From: Megalonaias nervosa
Lineage: Eukaryota; Mollusca; Bivalvia; Unionida; Unionidae
Assembly (NCBI GenBank): GCA_016617855.1
Contig: JAECUM010091510.1
Location: 30,001 to 94,000 of the forward strand
Reading direction: 5' to 3'
DNA: 64,000 bases
The notes beneath the pieces were generated by a model. That model was not told the DNA's origin, ran no database searches, and saw only the letters and a program-made list of their open reading frames with translations. Positions 30,208-40,583 of this stretch are shown piece by piece. Each line of letters opens with the position of its first letter. The stretch's first letter is position 1. The translations under genes were made by a program, and so were the position numbers.

Positions 30208-30359
30208 CTGATATAGTCATGGATACTTTACAAGAGAACATTCGTGGTTTGCCTGTGGAGTTGAGAGAAAGCATTTACCGAGAGTTGACTAAAATACAAG
30301 TGGAACGCAAGAACAGTTTCATCCGTTACGTCACCGATCTTAAAAGCACTTGTTCCTAA
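30204..30359 (+). pseudogene. F-box-like protein B (paralog fragment)
   Basis: The ATG at 30204 overlaps the previous stop as ATGA. LPVELRESIYRELTKI parallels the motif of the preceding gene, so this is probably a tandem paralog. The frame stops at 30359 and the following sequence to about 30600 holds only remnants in several frames. Confidence 0.35.
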
Positions 30360-30659
30360 ACGCTATAAGAGGATTGATTCTGCCGAAAGTGTTCCAGTGG
30401 TCAGACATTGATGAATCGCGTAAAATTTATAGATATTTGGATGCCACTCATTAAACTTACAAGGTGATCCTAATACACAGAATTCCAGAAGACGAGTTAG
30501 AGGATTACCAAAATCTTTAACACAATGTAAACTTTGTTCAAGAGGAAACTTCTGTACGACGTGTGGTGTGTGAGTTAGTGACTAAACATTTTTGGTACTG
30601 TACTAAAATAAAACCGATGCTGTTCATAAAGTACACTTTTTACCTTACACCAATGAGGG

Positions 30660-31357
30660 TATAAAAACGGACTACCATGCCTCGACCTTTATCATTCGTG
30701 ATACAACAGATTCCGTGGAAGGAAATCAATGACAATATTTAAACGGTGTTGGATTGCGATCGCCTATTACGAGAACTGTGTCCATTGAATTGGGGTCGAC
30801 ATGTAGTGTGTGTCTTAGTGGTTTGCTTTATGGGATTTCGTTTACCAGCCGATTCCTTGTGGACTCTTTACGAACAGTACCTACCACTCCAAAAAGCATG
30901 AAAGTGGTCCCTTTAAATGTACACGAAAAACTCATTCTGCTCAAAGCTTTGCACTTTCATTTCGATACTTCTCGACAACCTCTACAGGAAAGAAAGATTC
31001 GTTAACTTTTAGGCACTGAAGATGTGTACGATGATGTGTTTGTAGCTTGTGACTTACACCCTCACTGGCAATATGTACGTCACTGGAAATGTTGGGGTTT
31101 CGAGGCTTGGACAAAAGAAATGGCACACTATGGCCAAGATTTGTCATCCTAAAAAGGTAAAACATTCAGTGAAAAAAGTAACTTTTAAACCTGCGTTAGT
31201 GGCAGTAGCAGAAGAAGAACCACTACCTTCAGGACAGGACAGGACCGTCATTGACATCCCCGAAAGACCATTCCGGGAAGACCCTTGTATGACTGTGCCA
31301 AGGAATGTAGAGACTCTAAGAACATTACACACTGTCCCTACGATACCCACCTCTTGA
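30660..31357 (+). pseudogene. Unknown decayed gene behind a TATA box
   Basis: TATAAAA at 30660-30666 precedes an ATG at 30677. Short frames follow, with stops at the end of each: one has WTLYEQYLPL and a final one (31049-31357) is basic then Pro/Thr-rich (HPKKVKHSVKKVTFKP). I do not recognise a family and cannot tell one gene from two. Confidence 0.35.
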
Positions 31358-31570
31358 TCACCAAAAATGTTGTACAGAGACTTGTTTATATTCCACTTTG
31401 ATCGTTTTGATGTGTCTTTTATTCATGTACTTAGCCATTTGGCTTTTATGTGTTTTTGTCATTCGTGTTGATCACTTTCAAAGATGGCAATAAACGAGTC
31501 CTGAAAAAAGTATAAAAAGTCTTGTCTTGTCTGTCTTCCTGTCAAACGTGACATTCTTTACACTACTACT

Positions 31571-32301
31571 ATGGCTACTTCTACTGTCTCTGCTCCCTCT
31601 TCCTCCACAGTCAAAGTCATCGACTAAAACGTAGATCGTGCTAGTTGGGAGGCCTTGTATCTTCGCCATCCCTTTAACATGTTAACTGCTGGACCCAGAG
31701 ATCCAGACAAAACCGAATTTGTCAAACGTTTGATCGAACATAAACGTCATTTGATCGATCGTCCACCTCAACGTATCGTTTGGTGTTACAAAGAGTGGCA
31801 ATCGGCGTACAGTCTCCTGCGAGAAAGTCAAGGCGATTCCATCGTGTTTGTGGAAGGCATTCCTGGCGAAGACGACGGGATCGTGTCTAACCCTAGTCAA
31901 ACCCATCTGGTCATCTTTGACGACATGTTAAGAGAAGAAGAAGAAGAAATTATACTCTGGTTTACGCGCTAAGGCCATCATCGTAATGCCAGTGTCATTT
32001 ACATCACTCAAAATTTGTTTTTCAACAAAGTAAAGCCCATCGCACCATCAGTCTCAATGCTCATTACGTGGTGCTGTTTAAAAGCCCTAGATATAAATCG
32101 CAAGTGCAAGTGTTAGCCAAACAGTTAGGAACGATTTGGCTGACTCATGCGTACGACGATGCCACTCAAACCCCACAAGCCTATTTACTCGTGGATTTAA
32201 AACCCACCACTCCCGATTATTTGCGATTTCGTACCCATCTGTTTCACCACTGGTGCCAAGACGGAGGGCCTGTCGTGTACACGTCCCCTTCGTCGACTTA
32301 A
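31571..32301 (+). pseudogene. Packaging ATPase of element 2, broken
   Basis: TATAAAAA at 31511 precedes the ATG at 31571. The P-loop region reads MLTAGPRDPDKTEF, so two residues of the usual GSGKT are changed. Walker B is THLVIFDDML and the sensor region is ASVIYITQNLFF. A stop at about 31625 and another at about 31970 interrupt the frame. A shifted frame (32068-32301) holds the family's C-terminal block (VLFKSPRYKSQVQVLAKQL, AYLLVDLKPTTPDY). The intact enzyme would package DNA into capsids. The altered P-loop would abolish nucleotide binding even without the stops. Confidence 0.9.
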
Positions 32302-32370
32302 CAACAACAACAACCAAAAAAAGTCTATAAAAACCTTGGTCACTTTAGGTCTGTCTCACACATCGTCAAC

Positions 32371-33102
32371 ATGACGTCCCTTCAGTCTCATCTTCCCGTC
32401 AAATTGATTCGTACCTTGAACGGCATCAGTCGCGAAAAAATCCACAAATACGTGCTCGTGTCTTAGAAGTTAGTCTCAAATAAGTCTTACGATGGTTTAC
32501 GGTGACAGCACGTCAATTACTGCAAAGCATAATTCACATTCCACATCAAATCAAACCTTTTTTGAGAGAAACAAAGTAGCCTTGAGGCAGCAAGTCGATC
32601 CTCGCATCGACACTCAAACCAAAAAGCACATCATTTTGAAACCTGGAAGTAGCGGTTCTCTAGGAGGTGTCATCATTCGTTCCCTCTTAAAATGGGATCC
32701 CAATGCTCCCAAAGTCCTACCCAAGAAAACAGCCACTCCTCGACGTACCCAGAAGAAAACCTCAGGTTCTTCGACTTCTCCGTTGCTGGTGATCCCTGCC
32801 AAACCCGATTTGACACGCATCTTTCTTAATTTGATTTGAAACATTGGAAACCTGCGTCTCCAAGAACTTCTCCTCCAGTGGTGACACCTTCCTTCTCTTT
32901 AGCGGCAACAGCCGCTGCTCACAAAGTACCTGCCCCCAAAATCAAAGTCCAAGAAAGATCGGGTGTCTTAAAGAGTTTACTGGATTTGTCCAAGAAAGAA
33001 CTGTCCCGACTGAATCCGTTGCGAACTCCTCTACGAAGTGTGATGCCTGCCATGAAACTGATACGACGAGCCGACAATCAGTGGCAACGCATCCCAGTAT
33101 AA
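32371..33102 (+). pseudogene. pX-like virion protein paralog A, broken
   Basis: TATAAAA at 32326 precedes an ATG at 32371. Scattered over three frames are KLIRTLNGISREKIHKYV, KKHIILKPGSSGSLGGVI and a C-terminal Pro/Lys-rich part with LLDLSKKELSRL. The pattern of a Leu/Arg helix followed by Lys-rich sequence and a glycine-containing hydrophobic segment resembles paralog B at 33476. It is probably a core or membrane-active virion protein precursor. The homology is judged by eye and is tentative. Confidence 0.45.
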
Positions 33103-33475
33103 GAAAGACCCGTGGCAAACGATAGGGATCAGTGTTTTTGTGCTCCTGAACAACCAAAGATGTCCCCTCAAAGACGTGCACACTGTCACCATCGTCGTTC
33201 TTCTGTCCAAAAAGGAAAAAGAAAAAGAAAAGGACAGTTACGTCATCCAAAAAAAACTCTTAGGTAAAAACACCCACGACTGTCCGTGAAAAGACACTCT
33301 GGTTCAAATAAAAGAAGTCACCAAAGAGGAGGATTCTTTGGCGATTTTGGAAAACAAATTGTCACCTTTATGACGAAGCGATAGTCAAGAAAAGGATAAA
33401 AGGCCGTGTGACAAGTCATCGACGTTAGTGTATTTTTTGGTGTGTGCCGCGGAACCAACGAACCAACCAAGAAAG

Positions 33476-33909
33476 ATGTCACCTCCCAAAAAACATCCTT
33501 CTTCTACCCCCAAAGGAAAGAAAAGGAAAGGACTGCCTTCTGGTTTAGTCAAACATTGGGACATGTTATCCGTCCTGTCCAAAGCTTCTCCACCCATGCG
33601 AACAAAAACTCATTCAAACTTCCTCCAAAGATGTCATCGATACCGTGAGCGAATGTTGTCTGAATGTCTTGAAAGGCACGATAACTTTCTCTAAACAAAG
33701 GTATCGTGCCTTTCAAAGAATGCTTAGCCAAACATCGACACGTTCTTCGCCAAATGGTCCAAAAGAAAATACCCATTCGTCAAAAGAAAAAGATGTTGGT
33801 GCAACGCGGAGGAATTGCCATTTTACCCCTGTTAGCACCCTTGCTGGGAAACATAGGAGGACCCTTGCTGAAAGAAGTACTGGGAACAATGGGAAGAATC
33901 CTGGGATGA
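33476..33909 (+). pseudogene. pX-like virion protein paralog B, broken
   Basis: An ATG at 33476 opens a Lys/Pro-rich leader. Further segments in shifted frames carry KHWDMLSVLSKASPPMR, SECCLNVLKG-like sequence, and CLAKHRHVLRQMVQKKIP. The last stretch KKKMLVQRGGIAILPLLAPL is the hallmark of a widespread Polinton virion protein: basic LVQRGG followed by a hydrophobic segment as in adenovirus pX. The frame ends at 33909. A 15-bp inverted repeat (33669-33683/33702-33716) lies in the middle. Confidence 0.65.
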
Positions 33910-33979
33910 AGATAAAAGGTCAAGAGGATAAAAGGGACCTCAGAAATCAAAAGATCTCAGACGTGACCCTTGAAATCCA

Positions 33980-34669
33980 ATGGAAGGACGAAAACTGGCT
34001 TTAGTGCCTGATAAACGATGGATGGAATACCATCGTTGGCAAGAACAACGAACCCCGCATTTACCTCCCAATCCTCATTTGACCGAGATGTCCCAGTTAC
34101 AACACGAATTGCAATTTTTGATGGATCGCAGCGATATGTCAGAAACGGACAAATCGCAATGGTACGGTCAATTGTTGCAACGACTGCAATACTTTCACCA
34201 GAAAGCTTTAGACAAAACAGCTCTACCCACTCTGAAAGATTTTAAGATCCTGATGAAAAGTTCATCACCACCCCCAGCGGTCAAGACAGATGCAGCCCCA
34301 AGGATGTCTGAGGAAGAAGAGGCAAGAGAAGTCTTTCAAACACCGTCAGCAGTACCCATCCCTAGTAAGATTGCAGCGTCCTTGTTGACCCTTTCCCCTA
34401 CACCCCAACGAGAAGAACGTAAAGCTTGGGTTAAAAAGATGATGTCCACTCCACCTTCGACAGAAGTCAAAAAGAAAGAAGGGGAAGCAGAAGTACAAAA
34501 AGAAAAGAAGACCAAAGCCATTCCAATACCGCCACCATCAACACCACCATTACCTTCGACTTCTACTCCCGTGGCACATCGGACACGTAAAGCCGTTTCT
34601 AAACCACACTCTTTCAGAGTACCATTAGCGAAGAGTGGATCACTTATTAAAAAATGGAGAAGGTGTTAG
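33980..34669 (+). CDS. Conserved Polinton protein of unknown function, 229 aa, intact
   Basis: This is one of the few uninterrupted frames of element 2. The N-terminus contains KLALVPDKRWMEYHRW and, near residues 38-75, HELQFLMDRSDMSETDKSQW followed by YGQLLQRLQYF. This matches a conserved helical protein that Polintons usually carry between the pX-like gene and the integrase. The C-terminal half is low-complexity Pro/Lys/Glu and ends in a basic tail. It overlaps the integrase start by 16 bp. The function is unknown; a virion or scaffold role is possible. Confidence 0.6.
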   Translation: MEGRKLALVPDKRWMEYHRWQEQRTPHLPPNPHLTEMSQLQHELQFLMDRSDMSETDKSQWYGQLLQRLQYFHQKALDKTALPTLKDFKILMKSSSPPPAVKTDAAPRMSEEEEAREVFQTPSAVPIPSKIAASLLTLSPTPQREERKAWVKKMMSTPPSTEVKKKEGEAEVQKEKKTKAIPIPPPSTPPLPSTSTPVAHRTRKAVSKPHSFRVPLAKSGSLIKKWRRC

Positions 34670-35733
34670 CCAGCATTTACTATGATCCATCCCATCCTGC
34701 AGGTTACGGAGGAGTTCAGAAATTGTATCGTGCCGCCAAAACTCGACTGAAAAGTGTTCGTTCACCTCAAATGCAACGCTGGTTACAAGAACAAGCCACG
34801 TAAACCTTATGCAAACCCATTCGACGAAAATTTTCCAGAAGTCGTACCCAAGTGGAGAGTATAGATCATCAATGGCAAGCCGATTTAGCCGATGTCTCTC
34901 ATTTGGCCACCTACAATCGTGGCTACAAATATTTGTTTTGTGTCATCGACGTCTTTTCTAAATTTCCTTGGGTCATACCATTGATTTCCAAATCGAGCAG
35001 TGAGTTAGTGCGAGCCCTCAAACTGGTGTTGAAACAAAGCGGGCGTCACCCTCTTCGATGGCAAACCGACAAAGGCACCGAATTTCTGAACCAAGCTTTC
35101 CAAAAAGAATTGAAGAAACGTGACATTCATTTTTTCACCACCGAGAATCCCGAAACCAAAACCAGCATCTTGGAACGTTTTCAACGCACCTTGAAAGAAC
35201 GCATGTGGAAATATTTTACGCATCAACACACTCTCAAGTACATCGACGTCTTGCCACAACCAATATTTATTACCATCGGAGCATTGGACATGCCCCCCCC
35301 CCTCCAAGAAGTGACTCTCGACAACGAAGTGACCGTCTTCGAGCGCCTGTTTGTTAGGTCCCCGACAGTGACTGTCTCCAAGAAAGGTGGAGTGTTGGCA
35401 GTAGGAGATTGGGTGCGCAATGGCAAAACCAAACGTACTTTCAACAAAGGTTACTTATCCAACTGGACCACCGAATTGTTTCGTGTCACTGTACGTGTGC
35501 GTGGTCGTTATCCTCCCGTGTATATATTGGAAGACATGAACGGGAAAATATTAAAAGGAACTTTTTGCTTGCCCGAGTTACAACGCGGGACCAAAAAAGA
35601 AGACGACGTGTACGAGATTGAAAGCATTTTCGATGGAAGAACCCGAAAGGTGGGAAAACGACGTGTCAAAGAAGTCAAAGTAAGTTGGAAAGGATATCCT
35701 CCCAGTTTTGACTCTTGGATCGACTCTTCGTAA
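34654..35733 (+). pseudogene. Chromodomain integrase of element 2 with one stop codon
   Basis: One frame of 360 codons from the ATG at 34654 is interrupted only by a TAA at 34801. The N-terminus YYDPSHPAGYGGVQKLYRAA is the typical Polinton integrase opening. The catalytic core has Asp in HQWQADLADVSH, Asp in WQTDKGTEFLN and Glu in ILERFQRTLKERMW, the latter two 35 residues apart. The C-terminus is a chromodomain: YEIESIFDGR, then VKVSWKGYPPSFDSW, with the aromatic residues for methyl-lysine binding. A chromodomain could steer insertion to heterochromatin. A single premature stop suggests fairly recent inactivation. Confidence 0.93.
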
Positions 35734-35742
35734 ATCATCGAC

Positions 35743-35749
35743 TATAAAA
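35743..35749 (+). promoter_or_regulatory. TATA box after the integrase gene
   Basis: TATAAAA lies 14 bp before the ATG at 35763. Element 3 keeps CTATAAAAAG at the same place (about 61541). Confidence 0.45.
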
Positions 35750-35762
35750 GGAAGTGACCTTC

Positions 35763-36166
35763 ATGCCCCTGAACACAGCCTCAGTCATCGCAGGAACCAC
35801 TCCTTCCCCCAGTTCTTCTCTGCAAGATCTACAAAAGCAACCCTTGTGGGTATGGTGTGGAGAACGTGTGCCTAAAACACAAATCGTCATTTTCTGTCAA
35901 ATCTTTGTGGTGTATCGTGTCATTGGTGCTGCCATTGAAAATTTGAATTTGCAAGAAGAAGACAAATAATTATGGACCATTTTACTCAGCAGTTGCATGG
36001 TTACCTTCTTCCCAATCCATCTCTGAAATATTTCTCTAACGGGAACAACAACCGGAGTCTTGCGTCCAACGTCAGTCCCCCTTCCAACAGTCACCCTAAC
36101 CATCCTCTTTTAGACACTCCTCTGACTTTCAGCGACCATTCGGACACTAGAACTCTGGAATTATGA
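35763..36166 (+). pseudogene. Small hydrophobic protein, frameshifted
   Basis: The first frame (35763-35969) has one hydrophobic stretch, TQIVIFCQIFVVYRVIGAAI, and ends early. A second frame (35972-36166) continues with a Ser/Asn/Pro-rich tail. In element 3 both parts form a single intact 134-residue frame (61560-61964). The family is unknown; the hydrophobic segment suggests a membrane protein. Its stop overlaps the penton start as ATGA. Confidence 0.6.
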
Positions 36167-37032
36167 ACAACCAACTTTACTTAACGTTACCCAGTGACAG
36201 TTCCATGGATGTGTTTCCCAATAACACCTTATGATGTTACATGGCCAAATTACCTCAGGCCGTCCAATTTAATCATGAAGCCCATTGGGAAGTGGCTTTA
36301 GTGGAAATGATTTACCCTATACAAATCAAAAACATCGTCGAAAATCAAAACACCTTTACGGTAGAAATTCATGAGGAGCAAGTGCAACAACACTTGGATG
36401 AACGCTCCAGTGTAGGTGACTCTATGAAGTCACAAGACCCCAAAACTAAACGGACCACTTATCGGTTGAAAATTCCCTCAGGCTATTATTTTAGTGGTCA
36501 ACATTTAGTGAACGCCATTGCTGACAGGTTCAATACCGTGTTTGGCAACGTCTTGGAAAAACCAGAAAAAGCGTCAAAGTTTCAGAGGACAAAGTATTGG
36601 CCATTACATTTTGTCCTGAATTGTATGACATTCTGGGTGGATACCCCAAGTTGATCAAGATTAGAAACGAAATACCAACCGTGAACAGTAACTCGGATTT
36701 TGCGAAATATTTTCGATTCCCTGTAGAAATCAACCAAAGACTGAATTTCATCTTTGTGTTCTCCGATGTGGCGGAGTACAACGAGGTAGGACACACCTCC
36801 GTACCGTTACTGCGTGTCATTCCTTTCAAAGAGGATTCTGCCACGAACGCTGACGAGGAAGGTGGAAACAATATTCACGTTCACCGCCAATTTATACATC
36901 CTCACTATTTACCTGTCAGTAAGTCGTATTTCGACAATGTCAACATTACTATAAAAGGAGATCTGGACAAAATATTCCATTCACCGAAGGGAAAGTCACA
37001 GTGAAACTCCATTTTCGAAAACGATTACTCTA
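36163..37032 (+). pseudogene. Penton-type minor capsid protein of element 2, broken
   Basis: The start reads MNNQLYLTLPSDSSMDVFPN, the characteristic opening of the Polinton penton protein (LYxTLPSxxSxDxFPxN). A TGA at 36232 interrupts the frame, which then continues to 36654 (AHWEVALVEMIYPIQIKN, YYFSGQHLVNAIADRF). A frameshift near 36560 leads to a last part with YNEVGHTSVPLLRVIPF and a final strand ending near 37032. Function: pentameric capsid vertex. Element 3 carries a similarly damaged copy at 61963-62830. Confidence 0.88.
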
Positions 37033-37046
37033 ACCCTTTGTCAGTC

Positions 37047-37299
37047 ATGTATCCTGTGTACCAAGGAGTAGCTTGACAGCAAGGACGTGGTTTAGGAGAT
37101 ATGCTAAAATCAGCCTTTCGTTGGGTGGCTCCCGTTGTGAAACCGATGGTGACACGGGGATTGCACGCCTTGAAAGATGCCGCGTTGACGCAAGGTAAAG
37201 AATTTCTCCAAAATGTCATCATCGACAGACAAAATCCTAAAGAAGCTTTCTTGAGAGCAGGCAAAAATGTCTTACTTCAAACTGGCAAAGTGTTATAAA
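37047..37299 (+). pseudogene. pVI-like protein of element 2
   Basis: From the ATG at 37047 the frame has a TGA at 37074 after MYPVYQGVA, then continues with GRGLGDMLKSAFRWVAPVVK and an Ala/Lys-rich helix to a stop at 37299. YQG...GRGLGD followed by an amphipathic helix is the Polinton pVI-like signature. Element 3 has a stop (TAA) at the same codon. In element 3 the protein runs on to a basic GRKRRRKHPF tail, whereas here a frame break comes earlier. Confidence 0.75.
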
Positions 37300-37483
37300 T
37301 GCCCTGGGCTCTGCCGAGTCAGGCAATCCTGCTTAACTGACGCCACAGCAAGGACAAGGCAGAAAAGGACGATGAAAATATCCCTTCAGAGGACTTCACA
37401 CCCCCAGAGCTAGAAAGACTAAGAAAAGAAAAACCGTCCGAGACTTAGACGCTTTTGATTATTAAATCAGAGAAAGAAAGAAA

Positions 37484-38787
37484 ATGATGCACCGAGTGTT
37501 TTGCACCTGTTCCAAGTCGGACCTGGATCTGTTTGCCATGCCACCCGCCACGATGATGATGCAAGAATCCCAGTGGGTCGAATTTCATCCGGTCTCCTCT
37601 TTGACGGATTCAGCTCCCATTGAGTTTGAAATCAAAGGACAGCCCGAAGATTACATCGATCTGAATAGCAGTTGCTTGTACTTGAAACTGAAAGTGATCA
37701 AAACGGACAACACCAATCCGGGAGCCGATGCTAGAGTAGCTCCGGTCAACAATTTCATGCATTCCTTGTTCAGCGAAGTGAATTTGTACTTGAATAACAA
37801 ACTGGTCAGCAGTAGCATGGATACTTACCCTTACCGAGCGTACCTGGAAAATCTCTTGACGTACGGAAAAGAGACAAAGAACACTCATCTGGATGCATGC
37901 GTGGTGTGGAAACCTGACATAGCAGGCGAGGACATGTTTAACGACATAGCCCTGACAGCAGATGACAATCCTCACAATGTGGGCTGTAACGACCCTCGAA
38001 AGAAAATCCTACAATGCCGTAGTTTAGAACTGATGGATCGCTTGCATTTTGACATGTGGTTGCAAGATAAGTATTTGCTCAACGGAGTGGATATTCGCCT
38101 GAGACTAAATCTCAGCAGTGTCGCTTTCAATTTGATGGATCATGCCAACGAGTACAAAACCATCATCCAAAAAGCCAGACTTTACGTGCGTCGTGTAGAA
38201 GTGTTACCTGAGGAGGGAAACCACATCAGTCACAAATTGAGCAGAACGACCGCCAAGTTTCCGATACGACGCGTAGAAGTGCTGCTGAACTCCGATCCAA
38301 GATCGAAGATCATCTGTTCCAAGGACAGTTACCCAAACGTTTAATCATTGGCATCGTCAGTAATGCAGCCCTCAACGGAGCCCACGATTAAAGTCCTTTC
38401 CAGTTTAAGCACTACAGAGTGTCCAAGATCGAAGTCAGGCGCGATGGCAAGACCTTGTGTACCAGACCCTTTGAACCTAACGTTCCCCAGAAGAATTACT
38501 TGAGATCGTACTTGTCCCTGTACGATGCTACCGGGCTATTAGGAACCAACACCAGTCACGGCATTTCGTACGAAGATTATGTAGGAGGTTACACTTTGTG
38601 GGCCTTTGATTTCACTCCAGACCAAGGCATTGACGAGGGACATTTCCACCCTATAAAATCTGGTCAAATGCGTGTTGAACTTCAGTTTGCAGAAGCTCTC
38701 GTCGAGACGGTGAACGTCATCTTGTATGCCGAATTCGATAATACCATAGAAATCAACCGTTTGAGAGAAGTCATTCTAGACTATTAG
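37484..38787 (+). pseudogene. Major capsid protein of element 2, broken
   Basis: The N-terminal frame (37484-38344) carries the most conserved Polinton capsid blocks: QESQWVEFHPVSSLTDSAPI, EFEIKGQPEDYIDL, NFMHSLFSEVNLYLNNKLV and YPYRAYLENLLTYGKE. Near 38290 the frame shifts; a TAA at 38389 (CAA in element 3) follows, and then a last open part (38419-38787) with VPQKNYLRSYLSLYDATG and a terminal strand. The double jelly-roll protein forms the capsid shell. About 435 codons in total match the usual family length. Only one frameshift and one stop separate it from an open gene. Confidence 0.94.
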
Positions 38788-38837
38788 AAACTACGGAAGA
38801 CACTTATCCCTCTCTGAACGGTAGAGAATCCTTGAAA

Positions 38838-39299
38838 ATGGAATGGGAGGATAGCGTGAAAGCAGAACCCCAAGACAAAGAGGAAGAGGACGTAGTGGTC
38901 ACGTCCAGATGGCCAGAACAAGAACAACATTTAGTGTCGGGTTTTACCAAACACCTGGCGGATAAAATTACGGAATTGATCAAGAAAGATTGCTATGGAT
39001 ATCAAAACGATCATCCCAGTCAAATCCAACACGATAAATGTCTGATGATGAGCCCAGAAGAATAATTGGAGGAGTATCTGGACGACGCTTGAAGTCTCAT
39101 CTCGGAAGAAGCAGTGTTGCATGAGTGGTATAAAGGCTTGCGTGATCATTCCTGCCCTCCATTGACTACTCTAGAGATCTATCGCATCGAAGCTCTCTTA
39201 GCCCAAAGTACAGAGACGAAGGAAAGAAACTGTTACATGTCAGAGATTTTCAAACAAAAAGACAGAATTGAATTGATGACTTATCGTTACCTGTGGAAA
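38838..39299 (+). pseudogene. Conserved protein between capsid and protease, broken
   Basis: The frame runs from about 38838 (MEWEDSVKAEPQDKEEEDVV) to a TAA at 39063 and then has remnants (LHEWYKGLRDHSCPPLTTLE) up to about 39290. TKHLADKITELIKKDCYGYQ is a conserved block found at this place in many metazoan Polintons, with Cys and His residues that could bind zinc. The function is not known. Two stops break it. Confidence 0.5.
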
Positions 39300-39326
39300 A
39301 AAAAAACCCAAAACAACAAAACAAAA

Positions 39327-39884
39327 ATGGATACCTGGGAACTTTATTACCTTTTGAACAACAGTTCGTACACTGCTTCTTGGAATCCTGTCGTGTGCGC
39401 TAAAGATGAACTACCTTATCGCAAACCTCAAGACCATCAAGCTTATGTCATCAACACGGACGACAGTCATCTCCCAGGAACTCACTGGGTCGCCGTCTAG
39501 TTCCCTCAAGATAGTTGTGTGGAATATTTTGATTCGTATGGATTACTCCCTCTGGAAGACGACATCATCGACTTTATGAGAAGAAATGCCCAGACGACAC
39601 GATACAATAATGTGAAATTACAAGGCACAGATTCCATGGTGTGTGGACAATATTGTGTGTATTTTCTTCATCAATGCAGTCTTGGATATTCGTTAGAACA
39701 TTTAGTGACTTATTTTGATCGTAACTCTTCTAGAAACGATGAGAAAGTAGATCGATGGTTTTGTGACCATTATGGCTATCTTTTGTCTTTAGCTAGGAAA
39801 CGTAGTGTACATGAATGGCCTTATGACATCTATCAGTGGAAATCTCATATGATGTCACAACGTTGCCAACCTTGTCAAAAATAG
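39327..39884 (+). pseudogene. Adenain-type protease of element 2 with one stop codon
   Basis: The frame starts at MDTWELYYLLN (39327) and is complete except for a TAG at 39498-39500. The catalytic His is in PGTHWVAV directly before that stop, Asp in EYFDSYGLL, and Gln/Cys in LQGTDSMVCGQYCVYFL. The order and spacing are those of adenovirus protease. It matures capsid proteins. A polyadenylation-like AATAAA follows at 39923-39928, so this gene probably used poly(A), unlike the stem-loop cassettes further right. Confidence 0.9.
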
Positions 39885-39922
39885 TTTATTTGATGTTATT
39901 ATTAGTGGTTAATTGTTTAATG

Positions 39923-39928
39923 AATAAA
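39923..39928 (+). terminator. Polyadenylation signal after the protease gene
   Basis: AATAAA 39 bp after the stop codon, followed by GTTGTGTTTT and TGTGTCTG-like GU-rich sequence. Confidence 0.5.
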
Positions 39929-40068
39929 AATGTTGTGTTTTGAAACAAATGTGTCTGTCGTTTGTTTTCAAAAAAATTCTGTGAATATATGCTCTTTGAC
40001 TTTCTCTCTATCCCTCACCATGACATTAGCTATCATAGTGTTCCGACCCAATAAAAACCCAGTAAGGA

Positions 40069-40146
40069 TGTTTTCTATCGCGTCCGCGTTTGAACCATAT
40101 AAAGCTGGTCGGTCTCCAGTCTGGCCATCCATGGTTGACTCGTCTA
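40069..40146 (+). promoter_or_regulatory. Shared cassette promoter, R1
   Basis: CGCGTCCGCG, then TATAAA (40098-40103), then CCAGTCTGGCCATCC and GTTGACTCGTC before the ATG. The same blocks in the same order precede R2, R3 and the element B cassettes. Confidence 0.6.
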
Positions 40147-40149
40147 CCT

Positions 40150-40583
40150 ATGAACATGCCTTCCAGACTAGCAAAGCTGAACGAAGCTTCCGTGAATTTA
40201 CATCGTGTCAGGTTAAACCTGATACAAAAACCTGAAGAGAAAGAGAATGTCAGGATGTTAGCAATAGCCCAAGACCTGGTAGAAGAGGTCTTCAGATAGG
40301 AAATCAAGAAAGAACAAGAAGAATGGACAGAGAAGTACAGACTTCAAAAGCAGAGGGAACAGCAACAACAACAGCAGCAGCAACAGCAGCAGCAAGAACC
40401 AGACAGAGGTTTTGTCGACGGTCGTGTTGACAGCAAAGAGTTCTCCTTCTCTTTCCGCAGAAGCAGGCCGTATCGTATAGGAAAGCCTGCTGCCAGACGG
40501 GGACGCAACCTTAACAGTAAAAAAGATTGCCATCACTCCCCGTCAACAAAAACAGCCCTTTTCAGGGCTACCCCAATACTCTA
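40150..40583 (+). pseudogene. R1: accessory cassette gene with poly-Gln tract
   Basis: From the ATG at 40150 the product begins MNMPSRLAKLNEASVNLHRV, meets a TAG at 40297, and continues with an acidic/basic helical part, a run of about a dozen Gln (CAG/CAA), then RGFVDGRVDSKEF. The open frame runs through the stem-loop, so a frameshift probably hides the original stop. Element B has a relative of the C-terminal part (around 47650-47830) with the matching RGFVD motif, where a purine repeat has expanded next to the Gln tract. The family is unknown. Confidence 0.45.
40554..40569 (+). terminator. Histone-type 3' stem-loop, R1
   Basis: AGCCCTTTTCAGGGCT: perfect 6-bp stem, UUUC loop, then ACCCCA exactly as in histone mRNAs. 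GAAAGGA follows about 14 nt downstream. Confidence 0.78.

Noticed and set aside
28979..39500. Alternative genetic code or stop readthrough in element 2
   Set aside because: TAA, TAG and TGA all occur inside genes, together with many frameshifts, so decay is the simpler explanation.
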